Source: Phlegmacium glaucopus (taxonomy: Eukaryota; Basidiomycota; Agaricomycetes; Agaricales; Cortinariaceae). Taken from it: a stretch of DNA of 64,000 nucleotides. The notes beneath the pieces are model-generated. The model was not told the DNA's origin, made no database searches, and was given only the letters and a program-made list of their open reading frames with translations. Position numbers and translations under genes: made by a program. This document shows, piece by piece, positions 12,616-24,579 of the stretch (positions within the stretch are counted from its first letter, which is position 1; every line of letters starts with the position of its first letter). The stretch spans positions 368,164 through 432,163 of the forward strand of contig MU130359.1 in the NCBI GenBank assembly GCA_015039465.1. Direction: 5' to 3'.

Positions 12616-14500
12616 GATGGTGACAGTAGAGAACATTGTGCTCTTCCCACGGTGAAGTCTGGCAACTTAACCTAACTTAACATACAAATAACACCTCTAT
12701 TAGCTTGATCCCAACCGACGGTTGTCATATATAAATTATAATATTTCCTCAGGAACGTCCTTACGCTCCCCTTTGTTACTTCCTAATCCTACCTTCAGGT
12801 TTAAATCCTACCTTCAGGTTTACCTCGCTTCGATGCCACATAGCTAGCGCGTAGTACTAGTAGGTACTGGGCATAGCCACCGCACTGAAGGTTGAGGCAA
12901 TCTAGTGCATCTTGAATAAAGAGGGACAGTGGATAGACGAGAATATACTAGCGGATGAGAGTATATTGAAGCTGGTAGTTAGTAATCATAAAACTAATAG
13001 AGTTCATGTCGCCGGCTAAAGTAATGTGATCTTGTGTCCTGCGTTGATGAGTTGGCGGTCAGAGATAAGAGAGGAATTCAGAGTTGCAAGCTAATCTAGT
13101 AGTGGCGCTGGTTTTCACGTTGACCGAAACTCGTCAGATGCAAGTGTTGTCAACCGGTGGTTGGTATACCGTATCATGAAGTCCAAAATGTTTCCTCTGC
13201 CAGTAACGACGTAAAGCTGATGTTAGTTAGTCATGCTAGGCAGACCATCGTGCGACGAGTATTGGACCAGTATATGATGTTGAATTCATGTCACATATCA
13301 AACCGTGACGGCAACGCTCGGCAACTTGACGGTGCACCATTATAAGTCCATTACTCCTATCTGTCGCTCTGAACGAACCCGCTTGTTGTTCCGTGACCCC
13401 TCGTGACCCGAGGTAGATTTTTTACTATAAAAGTCTAAAACTATATATTTAGGGCCATCTTGGCTATTTCCCAGCCTTGTAAGGTTCCTGAGGTCATCCT
13501 GACCAGCTTTTGATGATAATAAATTATTTAGCCATTATTTGACATAAATTTATGCAACATAAGAAGTCTCCAAAAAAACATAAGAAATCTCTGAAAACAT
13601 TGGAGGTATGTTCTCAGAGATTTTCCATCACAGAGAATTACCATTTTTGGCAGAAACATACCTTATTTGGGGGGTCAGGCCTCCAGCCCTTAAAAAATTT
13701 GCCTACATACCCCGGGCAATTTTTGCAATCCCGGTTTCCCCTTGCGGCGGAGTCATTGTACCTGCCAATCCCCCAGCTGGTGGATAAAGGGTGATGTTGA
13801 AGTGGCATCGATAATATTTAACAGTGGGTAGAAACCTGTTCACGTCGTTGGCTAATATAGTTTCCTCAAAGTTTGAATATGACTTGCGTATTGGGGTTGA
13901 GATAATGGAATTTGGACCTGACATTGACCTGTAAGTATGTATTTCTTTATCTTTCGACCCGACTAGCAGCACCTCTATCGGAAAGGTCGAACGTTGACTA
14001 CCAATCTGTCACTCATGGGCCAAGTTAGGATTTTTCATAACACGCCAAAGTCGGGTATCCCGACTCATTCACGAAATAGCCAAGATATTCGAGTTTTTTG
14101 AATTTACACAAGTGCAATATAACCAAACATATAATTCGAAGGAATTTTTCGCAATTTATTGCATTTTTACACCATTTACTAATTCAACTCCACTCAAGTA
14201 AAAAAGAAGACGAAGGTTCATGAGATGGGAGTGAGGATAAGAAACCAATAATGGGGATGATAGTTGAAAGTCGAAGAAATTTTAATAATGTGCGGTGCAT
14301 AAAAAAATGATGCCCAATGCACGAAAATGTAATGCCAAGTATATGTGGTGATTGATGTTAATGATAATGATAATGCTGGTGTGACTGGAAAGGCCGAAGA
14401 CATTAGCAAGATGTTTGATCCAAGCAAACAAAATAGACGTACGATGATGGATGATGAAAGGGCGTAAGGTCGTCAGATATGCAACGAGGAATGGGCCATC
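12616..14500. other. Intergenic, NLR-like gene to pheromone gene
   Basis: No gene is supported. Scattered short frames lack domain or splice support. The 3' flank of the pheromone gene (about 14200-14500) contains a 69-codon frame that is probably untranslated sequence. I looked for other CaaX-terminated short frames here and found none. Confidence 0.4.
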
Positions 14501-14632
14501 TCATGCAATGACGCAGTAGAAATTGCCGGTACCGCCCGTAGAGTCTTCGTTCACTGGTACTGATATGGTCTCAGCAGGGTCCTCAGCAGAGGTGTCTGGG
14601 AGGAAGTCGGCAATGTAAGTGAAAACGTCCAT
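14501..14632 (-). CDS. Lipopeptide mating pheromone precursor (CaaX, CVIA)
   Basis: This intronless 43-codon gene is too short for ordinary ORF calling. It starts MDVFTYIADF, continues through an acidic proregion and ends FYCVIA followed by TGA. The terminal C-V-I-A is a CaaX box. In basidiomycetes such precursors are farnesylated on Cys, trimmed of the last three residues, carboxymethylated and cleaved internally. A charged pair of the kind used for internal cleavage is visible at Glu29-Asp30, which would leave a mature peptide of about 11 residues beginning near Asp30 or Ser31. The protein has the MD.F start, acidic spacer and Gly-rich mature part (TGGTGNFYC) expected of the family. It lies 1.8 kb from a STE3 receptor gene on the same strand, which makes the assignment strong. 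Confidence 0.9.
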   Translation of the reverse strand: MDVFTYIADFLPDTSAEDPAETISVPVNEDSTGGTGNFYCVIA

Positions 14633-14734
14633 TGAATGGTGAGGATGTGTGAGAGTGATAGAAATGAGGCGCTGTTACGACGAGCACAGGGGGGGTTATC
14701 CGAAGATGGGAGGAGTCAAGTAAATGCCCGCGTA

Positions 14735-14743
14735 ATTTATATA
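14735..14743 (-). promoter_or_regulatory. TATA-like box of the pheromone gene
   Basis: On the minus strand GTATATAAATTACG spans 14731-14744, about 100 nt upstream of the pheromone ATG. This spacing is plausible for a TATA element with a short 5' leader. It was identified by sequence only. Confidence 0.4.
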
Positions 14744-14749
14744 CTTCCT

Positions 14750-16470
14750 CACTGGATGGTGTGATAAGCCAATTTCACGGACGAAAAGGTCATCTCGACT
14801 CTCACCTAACTGTCCATTGGACCCTATATTGCAATATTGTATCATGCGGCGAAAGGGTGCAAGCAAAGAACAATAAGGGTTGGCTATTAGCCTTCACAGA
14901 CGGTCGTCTAATCGCAACCGGACTTTGCACAGGCACGGAGAAAGACAATAAGGAGTTGACATAAGCAAACGGCTACTAAGTTTTGTGTACCTGTGGATCT
15001 GTGGATCTCATGGAACACTTGTTAGTGGAGGAGACATCCTAACCGACGGTACAGCTCCCCAAAAGACAATAGACGTAGTCCAGGTGACCAAGAAACAGTG
15101 CTAGGGAAACAAGATTGAGGAGAATGAGCAAACGTTCCCGGATAAGGCGAGATCACCGGCACATACCTTGAGCTCGTCACCACCAAATTATAGCTCATGA
15201 AAAAATAAGTTGACCCCCTATTCAATTGAATATGATCCGTGTGTGCATTATAACCCTACAAAGGATGGGGATCGGAGAAAGCCTAGGGGGGAAGACATGT
15301 GCGCGTGAAAGCCAACAACTGCGCAAATTGAGGTGATATCAAGCTCGTTCCATCAAATAAGGATCCTGTTGGGGGGACTAAAAAACGAGACAGATAGTCA
15401 GAGTCAGTCATATACAACTTGGTAGACAAAGGCAACTCCAAATCGAGAAGAGGTAGGTAACGTGGGAATAAAAACAAGGCACGCATCAGCGCATCAGCAA
15501 GGTTCACTGAAATTTTCCTAATAAGTAAACAAAATCTGCTTTCTAGTTTGTGTACTTTTTGTTATTCCTACTTGCACAAGTAAAATTTGAAACTCCTGAT
15601 GTGTACTTAAGCGCTTACATGTCATGGTGGTCGTGCGGCGCGCACCTCCAAAGTCCTTTACCTCCTAACCCCTTCTGTCGTAGACGTCCTGCATCCTGAC
15701 CCCGCGCCTGATCATGCCTGAAAACGTCTTACACATTTAGTATTATCTCAATGGCTCTTTCACTCGTAGTAGACTCAAAATTTCCGATTCTATCACTGCG
15801 TGTGCATCGTACTACTCTTTAAACTCCTTAAACCTTTTGCTTCCCTCGAGAAACCAACAACTAATCGAGCAAGTGGAGAGTGAAGTATGGTGATTTTTCA
15901 GCTTGTTCACAATTCCAAGGACAGCCGCAGGGTGATGTTAGAGGCTCCTGGAGGGGATGATCCATATTGTCAGTAATATCAGGGCGGTCCTGCTAGACAA
16001 AAAGGAAGAGAAAGGGAACGCCGAAATGTAGAACCTGTCGGATGAAGCTCCGATGAAGGCTTAAGGCACGTACTTGCCATGACAATAACGATTTTTTACA
16101 ATGGCAAACTTAATAATAGCTAATCTTGGTTGACCATGATAAATTGATAACGGGCGACCACTGACGAGACTCTCTAAGTCATTTATATAAAGGCTCTCAA
16201 TTGTGTATATTTCAGGCACAAGAATGGTGATAAGAATTCTGAGAACATACAATCAAAATACAAACGGACTATGCTACACATGTGAAAAAAAGATTCAAAA
16301 ATAGATACAAGCCGCAAGCGCCACGATCCGAAACTATCGTGTGGCGAAGGGAATATATTGCTTGACGAATGGGAAAAAAAAGAGAGAAAAGTTGAAGGAC
16401 GACGATTCCATCTAGGTTGACGTCAGAAATGCAGATTATGATACAGTGTTTCTTTGGCAATTGTCATATG
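14750..16470. other. Intergenic within the P/R locus
   Basis: No gene is supported. Short minus-strand frames at 15022-15225 and 15283-15507 have no start context, splice partner or recognisable motif. I searched for further pheromone-like frames ending in C-a-a-X and found none. Confidence 0.35.
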
Positions 16471-16472
16471 AA

Positions 16473-18231
16473 TCACACGCCACGATCATGTCCAAGTGTT
16501 TCCCGACTCCAGGTGCTTTGTAAGCTCCGGGTACTGGGACTTGTCAAAACGGGTCTCTTTGGAGATGCTGTCGGGCTCTCAGTAGGGCAGTTATGAAGAG
16601 ATGCTTGAACATTCGTCTCTTCCGAACGCGAGGTGAGAGAATGAGACCGTGGGCGTGACGCATAGCACGATGCTGGAAGGCCGGGGAGTGGAGAAATGGG
16701 CGAGGTGGGCACTAGATTGTCAGTCGCCTTGAGAAGGGTGGGAGAAAGAGGCGGAGAAATTCGCGGTTTGGGAGGTAATTCAACAACCTTTCGAGGAACA
16801 GACGGTCCCGAAAGGCCAAGCGTTGTCGCTGTTGGTGAACTAAGATATGAGAGGGTAGAGGTCATAAAAACCTCATCCTCGGTAACCACCGTAGTGATGG
16901 TAGGGGTTGGACTAGAGCAGGTTGAAACTACCATAGCCGATGTTTTTCCAGTACCTTTCTTGGCCTTCGGAACCTTGACGTCCAACATATCATCCCAGCC
17001 CGACTTATGATCAACAGATATAGGTCGGGTCCTTGACCAAGGGGGTTGAGTCATTTTGGGAAGTGAAAAAGGCGCGTTCCTCTGGATACTGAGAAATTTA
17101 TTTTAAGTAGATTGGATTTTGTGATAAATGACAAGAAAAACCCACTGGATAGGCAGGATGAAACGTCTCTCGCGAGTGACCTGCTGCCTGATCCATTGAA
17201 AAATATCCCGGGTCTCTTCACCAAGACAGAAGGACAGCAGGAGGTAAAGACTCGATACAACGAAGCCACCCCACCAAGCTACCTGAATGGTTTCAACATC
17301 AATCTGGGACGAAACGATGTTAACTTCAGACATCGATGCATGGACGGAAGTCCACGACCACGGATGTAATACAGGGCCATAAAACGAGCAGAAAAGGTAG
17401 ACCAAACCAGCGGCAATTGTCGTGGCCATGGATACAACCAAGCAGTGGTAAAAGGACGAAGAAGTCATTGTTGATCGAGATTCAAGGTGTACTATGAAAC
17501 GAGATGAACCGTGGCGGGAAGAGTTACGAATCGAAAGGACTGCCATCCAAACTTGAGTTAGACTTTTTGAAATCCTTAAACGAGAAAAGAGCAAACCGAA
17601 AAATATGATGCTTATGCTACATATAAGAAGAGGTGGAATCCACATTAGTGTGTATCCAACCGTAGAAGGGTCTATAGACGCTGAGCAGCCAAGGTTTTCA
17701 ACGATATCAAATCGATGATCCTGAACGACCAAATCTGGCGGCGGAAAATATCAGAAAAAAAAGATACATAAAGGAAGGGAGACATAAAACGCACGGAGCA
17801 ACATGTAAAGTATAGGTAATAGGTAACACATAAAAATTTCCGACATCAAGCGGTTTCGTACGACTGTCGGATGAGAAGAAATGGTTCTCATTGACGACAG
17901 GAGTTCTAGTTGTAGTGAGACGCAGAAAAATGCCGCAGGCAAGGCCAGGTTGGCACCTAACATGAGTTTGGTAACTATTGGAAAGTTTGTTTATTCTACA
18001 AGGACGGCAACAAGAAATCAGAATCTCACCAATATCGCACCAAACCGGAACATGTATGTCTACATTTCCAGACCAGACAAGCGCATTAATTCCATGGACG
18101 AGATTAAATCCAAGCAGCCAAAGGATGATGGCTAGCCTTGGAACATTCGTGCGTATGCGCTGTACAGGAATAAAGACAGCGAGAAAGGTAACATTGACAA
18201 AAGACAGGAAGGCTGCCGGTCCAACAGCCAT
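16473..18231 (-). CDS. STE3: STE3-type pheromone receptor (seven-TM GPCR)
   Basis: I assemble four exons: 18030-18231, 17795-17974, 17146-17734 and 16473-17088. The introns are 55, 60 and 57 nt and all junctions keep frame, giving 528 aa. The start was chosen at the ATG just before TM1 (AFLSFVNVTFLAVFIPV). STE3 hallmarks include VWSGN followed by PVWCDI in TM2-TM3, the spliced sequence VVQDHRFDIVENLGC matching the family extracellular-loop motif, and GEETRDIF after TM7. A long Ser/Pro-rich cytoplasmic tail (VELPPKPRISPPLSPT) follows, which is usual for basidiomycete STE3 proteins. The protein should sit in the plasma membrane, bind a non-self lipopeptide pheromone and signal through a G protein during mating. 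It is co-oriented with the pheromone gene at 14501-14632, forming a P/R mating-type locus. Confidence 0.9.
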
Positions 18232-19076
18232 GTTTGTTATCGAGGCGTCTAGTCAGGAACCCCCAACAGCCAAAGAAAGAAATGACGCAGGATGTATCTA
18301 GTTGATTGAACGAAAGGAGGTCAGGCAGAAAGAACTTAGTAGACGACCTGGTGCCATAGATAAAAAGGATCCAGAGAACAAAGGAAGCGTTCGTGTACGT
18401 TGAAGGAACTGCCGTAAATGGACATGATAACTAAGATTCCTCTTTGGAAACAAGGTCACTTAGCCTGTTCGACGATTTAACATCGATGTGATCCAGTAGG
18501 ACAAGGGGAATTCAGAAAGCGGAAGCCATAAAGGTGAGAACAGGAGATGTGGGGGCCGTCCGGAAAAGGAAGTGTGTATGTGCTGTGGCTGTGTAACCGA
18601 CGAACAAGACTCAGAGGCACGAGGGAGGCAAAGGTTTTTGGGACGAAGCTTATGTGGAGGAAGTAGTCATCAAGCAGACATTTCAACATCTACACCCTTT
18701 CAAGTTTGACTCGGACTGAAATCAAGAAGCCACGATTGCGAGAAACGTTAACCCAACGTGGGGTTTGATTGCAGCCTCGTTGGCTCCGATTACCTTGTAT
18801 TTAAACCTGACATTGGTGGTAAACTCCTCAAATAATAAATGGAGTGGAGTTCCTCACAAGCCTTTGAGATTCAATAAGTTAATTATCCGTCTAGTTATTG
18901 AAAGGTCAGTAGGTCCCAATATAGGTCCTGTCACGGTATACACTACACTATGATTAGTAATGATCCTGATTTGTGTCGTATACGTACTTGCTGGTGACTA
19001 TTGACTGTTCCCTGTATGTCGACATGGAGATCGACCTCGGACGTTTCCGACGCTCTTTTCTTCCTAGCTGTGGTCT
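18232..19076. other. Intergenic between receptor and membrane-protein gene
   Basis: No gene is supported. A minus-strand 70-codon frame at 18477-18689 has no recognisable features. This stretch probably holds the divergent promoters of the receptor (minus) and the gene at 19077 (plus). Confidence 0.35.
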
Positions 19077-20860
19077 ATGTTAGCGTTTATAGCCTTCCTG
19101 AGCGTCATTCTCACTACTAACACCAATGCAAACCCTATATCAACTCTTTTCAGCTTCCTTCCTGAATCTCATATCGCTCCTAGGCTAGATGCAGCATCTT
19201 GTGTTCCTTGTCAATGTCCAACGCAAGGCAGAAGCATCGTCGACATTGTGTGGAGCTGCTTGTTGACTATTTTTGCCTGCACATGGGTCGCAATTCATCC
19301 GAACATACCTGCTCAACGAGATCGCTTCTGGACGGCGATGGGTCGAAGACTTGGGTCAATGGTTTTTATGATATTCGCTCCCGAAATGATCACTTGTTGG
19401 GCTATACGGCAATGGTTGGGGGCACGGGTAATCGCAAACCAATTTAGAGGTGAATTCAGTATAATGAGAATTATCCCAAAATTTATTAATATTAATCCAT
19501 AGCATACGGGTGGACAAAGACTCATGGATTTTTTATCCAGATGGGCGGATTTATGCTCTATGATGGTGATCAACAACTAGGGATCCTCTCCGCCGATAAA
19601 TTACAAAATCTATTGGACTCCAATGCCATCGACTTTCCAACAATTACCGAAGAAGAGATTCAAGATCGCAGCAAAGGGGATTTTATAGCGAAAGGCCTCG
19701 TCGTCCTTCAGACATCCTGGTTCATCACTCAGTGTTTCGCACGACTGGCGCAGCATCTGGTCGTCACGGAGATTGAGATAGTAACCATGGCCTTCGCGGT
19801 TTTAAATGGAATCTTATATTTCTTCTGGTGGAATAAACCTGTGGATATCCAGTGTTCTGTTCCTGTCTTCCTCAAAACCTCGGAGAAGGGGTTTAGCGAA
19901 AAAATTTCAGACCCGATCGAACCCGTTCCAATTCCATCCGACGGTGGAGGTACCCCTTGGACTGCAGGCATCATCCATTCTGCCTCTGAGGATCACAAAT
20001 CCTACGCCGCCCAAGTGTCTTTATTGCATGACAACCCGGAACCCTGTACAGGTTCGATTTCCCCTGAGAATATACGTGGCGTTCAAGCCACAGCTCCTAT
20101 TGTATCGCGCAGCCCAAGCCTACGTGACCCTGTAAATATACATGGTGTCCAAGCCACAGTTCCTACGGCATCGCGTCACCCAAGCTTATGTGATGATGTT
20201 CGCGTCCATACCACCCCCGTAATTCCCTCCGACCAAAAATCGACCCACATTCTTCCCAAGGATCCCTCAGGCGGTTTATCACGGCAAGTTAGCCAAGTTT
20301 CAATTGCATTTACACATCGACCTGGCCAAGAAAGCTCCTGGTTATGGAGGACTATTACCTTCCTGCACCTCACCCCATTCGCTGCGATGGCTGGAATATC
20401 CATGTCAGGTTCAACATCCATTCCTAATCACTCGGAAAGGGTTCATACATTCTATGCTAGAAGCCTCGACCCGGCTACAAAAGAGTTATTATCCGTCGGT
20501 GGTGGTTTTATAGCAGCTATTTTCGGTGCAATTCACTGCATTGCATGGCATTTCCCCTTTCCTACCCACATTGAGCAAAACATTTGGCGTGCCTCTTCCC
20601 TGGTGGCCGCTATAGCCCCAAACGCGTTCACTTTATTCCCAATGCTTGTAGAAATCGAATCCTCAACGATGCAAGAAGACTACGATTGGCGTATTGCAGG
20701 TATCTTGCGGACCTTAGTGATGGTTTGTTTTCTAGGAACGCTTATTTATTTTCCGGCGCGGTTGTACCTTCTTGTGGAAGCATGCCTTTCGCTTAGGTCG
20801 CTTTCACCCAGAGCGCTTGAGAATGTGAAGTGGACTTCTTTCATCCCGCATTTAGGATGA
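19077..20860 (+). CDS. Multi-pass membrane protein of unknown function
   Basis: Two exons, 19077-19449 and 19503-20860, join through a 53-nt intron (donor GTGAAT, acceptor CCATAG) in frame to give about 576 aa. The protein begins with a signal-like hydrophobic segment (MLAFIAFLSVILTTNTNANP) and a CVPCQCP cysteine motif. Membrane-type segments follow (SIVDIVWSCLLTIFACTWVA, and MAFAVLNGILYFFWW). A long hydrophilic middle contains two imperfect copies of a VQATxPxxSRxPSL motif. The C-terminal half contains further membrane segments (WRTITFLHLTPFAAMAGI, VGGGFIAAIFGAIHCIAWH, LVMVCFLGTLIYFPARLYLL). From memory, Agaricomycetes carry an expanded family of proteins with the signature VDIVWSCL...PNIPAQRD and TKTHGFF; the function is not known to me. 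It sits beside the mating receptor without any evident link to mating. Confidence 0.75.
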
Positions 20861-21009
20861 ATGTTACTACGAGGAAGAAGCAAGGAAGACTTGCATTGAT
20901 AACTCTCGATGTCATGTACTTAAATATAATCGGGGCACGTGCTACAATCGCCATGTAATTACTAACATGTTCACATTTGAGTCTCACCATCCCCTTTCTT
21001 AGTGGTGCC

Positions 21010-22518
21010 ATGAGTACCAAAATCTCCGCTGTTCAGCCAGAAATGCCTTTACGAAGGAGGATACGCATTCTTGAACGAGCTTCATCCCTCTCAAGCCTGG
21101 CGGATGCCAAAATTATACCAGAGATGAAGCACCATGATTCAGTCGAAGACATCGCCCCATCTTCGTTCACAGACTATGAGAGTCGGTCAGATACCAGTGG
21201 AAGCGATAATGAGGGCGAGAAGGCTGGCGAGAAGGACGAACGCCCTAAGGGTCTCGAAAAGCCTGAACAATCACGTCACTTGCGTCCAACAGTCGATACG
21301 ACAAATGTACATCGCCGTCATACCCATGATGACTCTGATCCTATGTCGCCTTATTCTAGAGCTTGGTACGAGTTTGATCTGGCAGTTGTCGTGGCTCTTG
21401 TTTCGCCAGTAGGTAATTGGCTCACTGGCGGGGACCACATCAAGAATTTGCTCCTCATTGTGCTTCTCATCTTTTATCTGCACCAAATAATTGAAAGTAC
21501 GATTTTCATGCTTGTTTCCTACACAGCGACATTAATCTCTTTCCGTCTAGTCCCATGGATGCTCTATCAACAGTCCAGGCGGAGACGTTCACCTCGTCAT
21601 ACCCCCCAACCAGATCCCGAATCCGCAGAGGCCCGTTACGCACAATTAGCGGCCTCGGAGCTTCGCAGATTCGAATTCTTCTTCCTATTCCTTACATTCC
21701 TCTCTCCTTTCCTCGGGGCCTCTCTCCTTCGTTACGCGACTTCCGCCGTCCTCGGTCCAGATGCTGTTTCCTGGTTTAGCACCGGTCTATTCGTTCTTGC
21801 CACCGGTATGAGACCATGGGCTCACCTCGTCGAGCGTTTAAGTAAGCGTACGATGGAGCTACAAGATTACGTCCATCACCCCTCACCCTTCCACGTCGCT
21901 AGCGAGGAACAACATCTTCTCCTCGAAAAGCGCGTCGCTCAGATGGAAAAATCTTTGAGTAAAATCAAGTCTAAAGTTGCAAATACTACAGAAGACGTAT
22001 ACGAATACGTTGATGACGCTGTTGACGCTGTGGAACATGCTATGCGCAAGCAGGAACGCAAATGGGACAAGTACGAGGAAAAAGTCAAGGAAGTCGAACA
22101 AATCGTCGTCACGCTCAAAAATACCAGAAATATGAAAGAGAAGGGCCGGCGGGCCTCCGATTTGGATGCTGTCCAGACATCCATTCGTTCCATGATAGGA
22201 TACATTATGCCGACATGGTTGACCGCTCCTCCCAATTACAATTTGTTCAGCGTCATATTTTCCCCTTCGGCATTATTTTCAACTAAAGCTGCGGTTTCTG
22301 AACCAAAGAGGTATTCAACGCGCACACTTTCTGGAAACTCCTCGCCATCGACCCCTCTTGAGACGATATTGGAAGAGGAGCCTATCAGCAATTCTAATTC
22401 AAACTACCCACTCTTGACACGGCCCTACTCGCTCACGTCTGATATCGTCTATCGTACAGGGTACATCATAACGCTACCTCTTAGGGCGGTGGTAAGGATG
22501 ATTTTACGAAACTATTAA
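21010..22518 (+). CDS. Membrane protein with coiled coil, unknown function
   Basis: This is a single exon of 502 aa starting at the ATG at 21010; the frame extends upstream only through a non-ATG codon at 20977. The N-terminal 110 residues are charged and probably disordered. Two pairs of membrane-type segments follow, around FDLAVVVALVSPVGNWL with LLLIVLLIFYLHQI, then FEFFFLFLTFLSPFLGASLL with WFSTGLFVLATGM. A long Lys/Glu-rich coiled coil follows (from about LLLEKRVAQMEKSLSKIKSK to EKVKEVEQIVVTL), and the tail has two further hydrophobic patches. I recognise no catalytic motif. The arrangement suggests an organelle or ER membrane protein with a cytosolic coiled-coil stalk, which is inference only. 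Confidence 0.8.
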   Translation: MSTKISAVQPEMPLRRRIRILERASSLSSLADAKIIPEMKHHDSVEDIAPSSFTDYESRSDTSGSDNEGEKAGEKDERPKGLEKPEQSRHLRPTVDTTNVHRRHTHDDSDPMSPYSRAWYEFDLAVVVALVSPVGNWLTGGDHIKNLLLIVLLIFYLHQIIESTIFMLVSYTATLISFRLVPWMLYQQSRRRRSPRHTPQPDPESAEARYAQLAASELRRFEFFFLFLTFLSPFLGASLLRYATSAVLGPDAVSWFSTGLFVLATGMRPWAHLVERLSKRTMELQDYVHHPSPFHVASEEQHLLLEKRVAQMEKSLSKIKSKVANTTEDVYEYVDDAVDAVEHAMRKQERKWDKYEEKVKEVEQIVVTLKNTRNMKEKGRRASDLDAVQTSIRSMIGYIMPTWLTAPPNYNLFSVIFSPSALFSTKAAVSEPKRYSTRTLSGNSSPSTPLETILEEEPISNSNSNYPLLTRPYSLTSDIVYRTGYIITLPLRAVVRMILRNY

Positions 22519-22945
22519 AGATCCTATATTCCCTTCATCCTTCTTCCCCCATGCCTGTAAAGTATCAGATCTCTTTCCGTTTCTTCAGCACTATATCAAG
22601 CATCAGTCTGTTGTATTATTCATCATGCATGTATCACTATTCAACGAACAACTTTCAGTCCGACTCTGTACATTCTTTTTTAAATCATTTCTATTATGTG
22701 TACAGCTAGGAGATTGTTCTGTAATAAGTGCATAATTAAATTCCATTTCGGATATCCCATACAGGAGCGCGCACCCTTTGGTAACCTGTTGGGAATACAT
22801 ATGCATTTTCTATCGCAGTGACTGTAATTGATCGTGTTTGTCAAAACCAAACACCAATCGACTATTGCCTCCAGGTGACGCGTTTCTCCAACCACGACTA
22901 GAATCACAACAATTGAGAGACGCAGGAGAAGACTACGAAGCACAT

Positions 22946-24579
22946 ATGTCTCTACCGCAACCGCCAAAACTTGTATTGGACGAGTTTATTGCTACCGCAC
23001 TCCCTGCCACACCACCCGAACTTCATCCGTTTTTTGAATCTTTTAGATCATTATATACGCGCAAGTGCGTCTTATTTTCTGATATCACTGAAATATTGGC
23101 TGACGGTGAACCAGACTATGGCATCAATTAACTCAAAAGGTTCTCCAGTTCTTCGATCATCCACAAACACATCCGTATCGGGTAGATGTATTCGAGCGCT
23201 TCGTGAGGGACTTTGAGGGCAAGATCAACCAATTGCGTTTGGCTGAGATGGCCGTCAAAGTGGCCAGAGAAATTGACAGTTCGTTTGCTCTGTTTTTGTA
23301 TTGCAGACAGATTAGATGTGACCCTCTCCTTACAGATCCACAGATTCACCTCGCATTCCTTACCTCTCTGCTATCGCGAATTGACACGGAAAAGTCAAAA
23401 GAGGCCCATGTTTTACTCCTCGCATCTATCGCGCATGCAAAGCTTCTGTACGGTGATCTCGAAGGGACGAAATCAGATATGGATGCAGGATGGAAGATTC
23501 TCGATACGCTTGAGGGTGTCGAAAACGGCGTAAACGCAGCGTATTATGGCGTCGGGGCTGATTACTATAAGGTCAGTGCTTTTCCTTAGTTCTTATTGGC
23601 CGTGGTCTGAGCTTAGAATGTTTTCTTTCAAGGCGAAAGCAGAATACGCGCCTTATTATCGGAATTCTCTCCTGTATCTTGCTTGCGTGGATTTAGAAAA
23701 AGATATGTCACCGGAAGAGCGGCTGATTCGCGCACATGATCTTAGTATCTCTGCATTCCTTGGCGACACCATCTACAATTTCGGAGAGCTGGTGAGTGGG
23801 CCCTGTGATGAACCCAAAACCAATATAGGCAAACCTTAAATTCGGTTGTATCTAGTTGATGCATCCTATCCTTGACTCTCTCAATGGCACTCAACATGAA
23901 TGGCTAAAAAAATTGTTGTTTACCTTCAACGAGGGGAATATTGGCAAGTTTGAAGCTCTTGCGCCACTTTTCCCGAAAGAGGTAACATCCTTCCGCCGGT
24001 CTAATACAAGTATAACGCGCTGATTTTTGTCTCGTATTACAGGCTATTCTACAAGAGAACTACCCCTTCCTCCGTCAGAAGATCTGCCTCATGGCACTTA
24101 TTGAATCTGTGTTCAAACGCCACGCCAGTGATCGCACTATGAGTTTCCAAACGATCGCTGAAGAAACCCGGTTACCTATTAACGAGGTCGAACATTTAGT
24201 AATGAAAGCACTAAGGTACAGTCCTACTTTTCTTAATTCCTATTCTCTGGGCCCCGTCTTTCTCTATAAATTTCAATCCCCTCGACCCGTATACTGGGAT
24301 TGGTACGCATCCTTGAGTTCAACTTTCTGAGCTTCCTATGCTTCCGCTTTCCTTTTCCAAAGACAATTCTGACCTATATTTCTTTTTCTAATTAGTCTGA
24401 AGCTCATCAGTGGCTCGCTCGACCAAGTCGAACAAAACGCGGTCATCACATGGGTGCAGCCTCGGGTTCTGTCACGAGAGCAAATCGGAGGTCTGGCTAA
24501 GCGTCTAGAGGAGTGGGTGGACAAGTTGAATCAAGTTGAGCAGAGGATCGCGCCGGAGGTGCTTGGTCAGGGCGCTTAA
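22946..24579 (+). CDS. RPN9: 26S proteasome regulatory subunit RPN9 (PSMD13)
   Basis: Seven exons join in frame to 386 aa: 22946-23064, 23115-23278, 23336-23571, 23633-23791, 23856-23981, 24043-24215 and 24396-24579. The first intron is placed so that LYTRK continues into LWHQLTQ, and the second so that VAREID continues into NPQIHLAFLTSLL, both as expected for the family. Further landmarks are EGKINQLRLAEMAV, AHAKLLYGDLEGTK, YYRNSLLYLACVDLE and the C-terminal PCI-domain sequence PINEVEHLVMKAL...LKLISGSLDQVEQ. RPN9 is a non-ATPase PCI subunit of the 19S lid. Length matches the family. The last intron (180 nt) is longer than its neighbours. This is a housekeeping gene. Confidence 0.93.

Noticed and set aside
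18421..18483. Plus-strand mini-frame starting MDMITKI and ending CSTI
   Set aside because: At about 20 residues it is too short for a pheromone precursor; the terminal residue and lack of proregion fit chance.
20977..21009. Upstream extension of the coiled-coil membrane protein
   Set aside because: The codon at 20977 is TTG, not ATG; the first ATG is at 21010.
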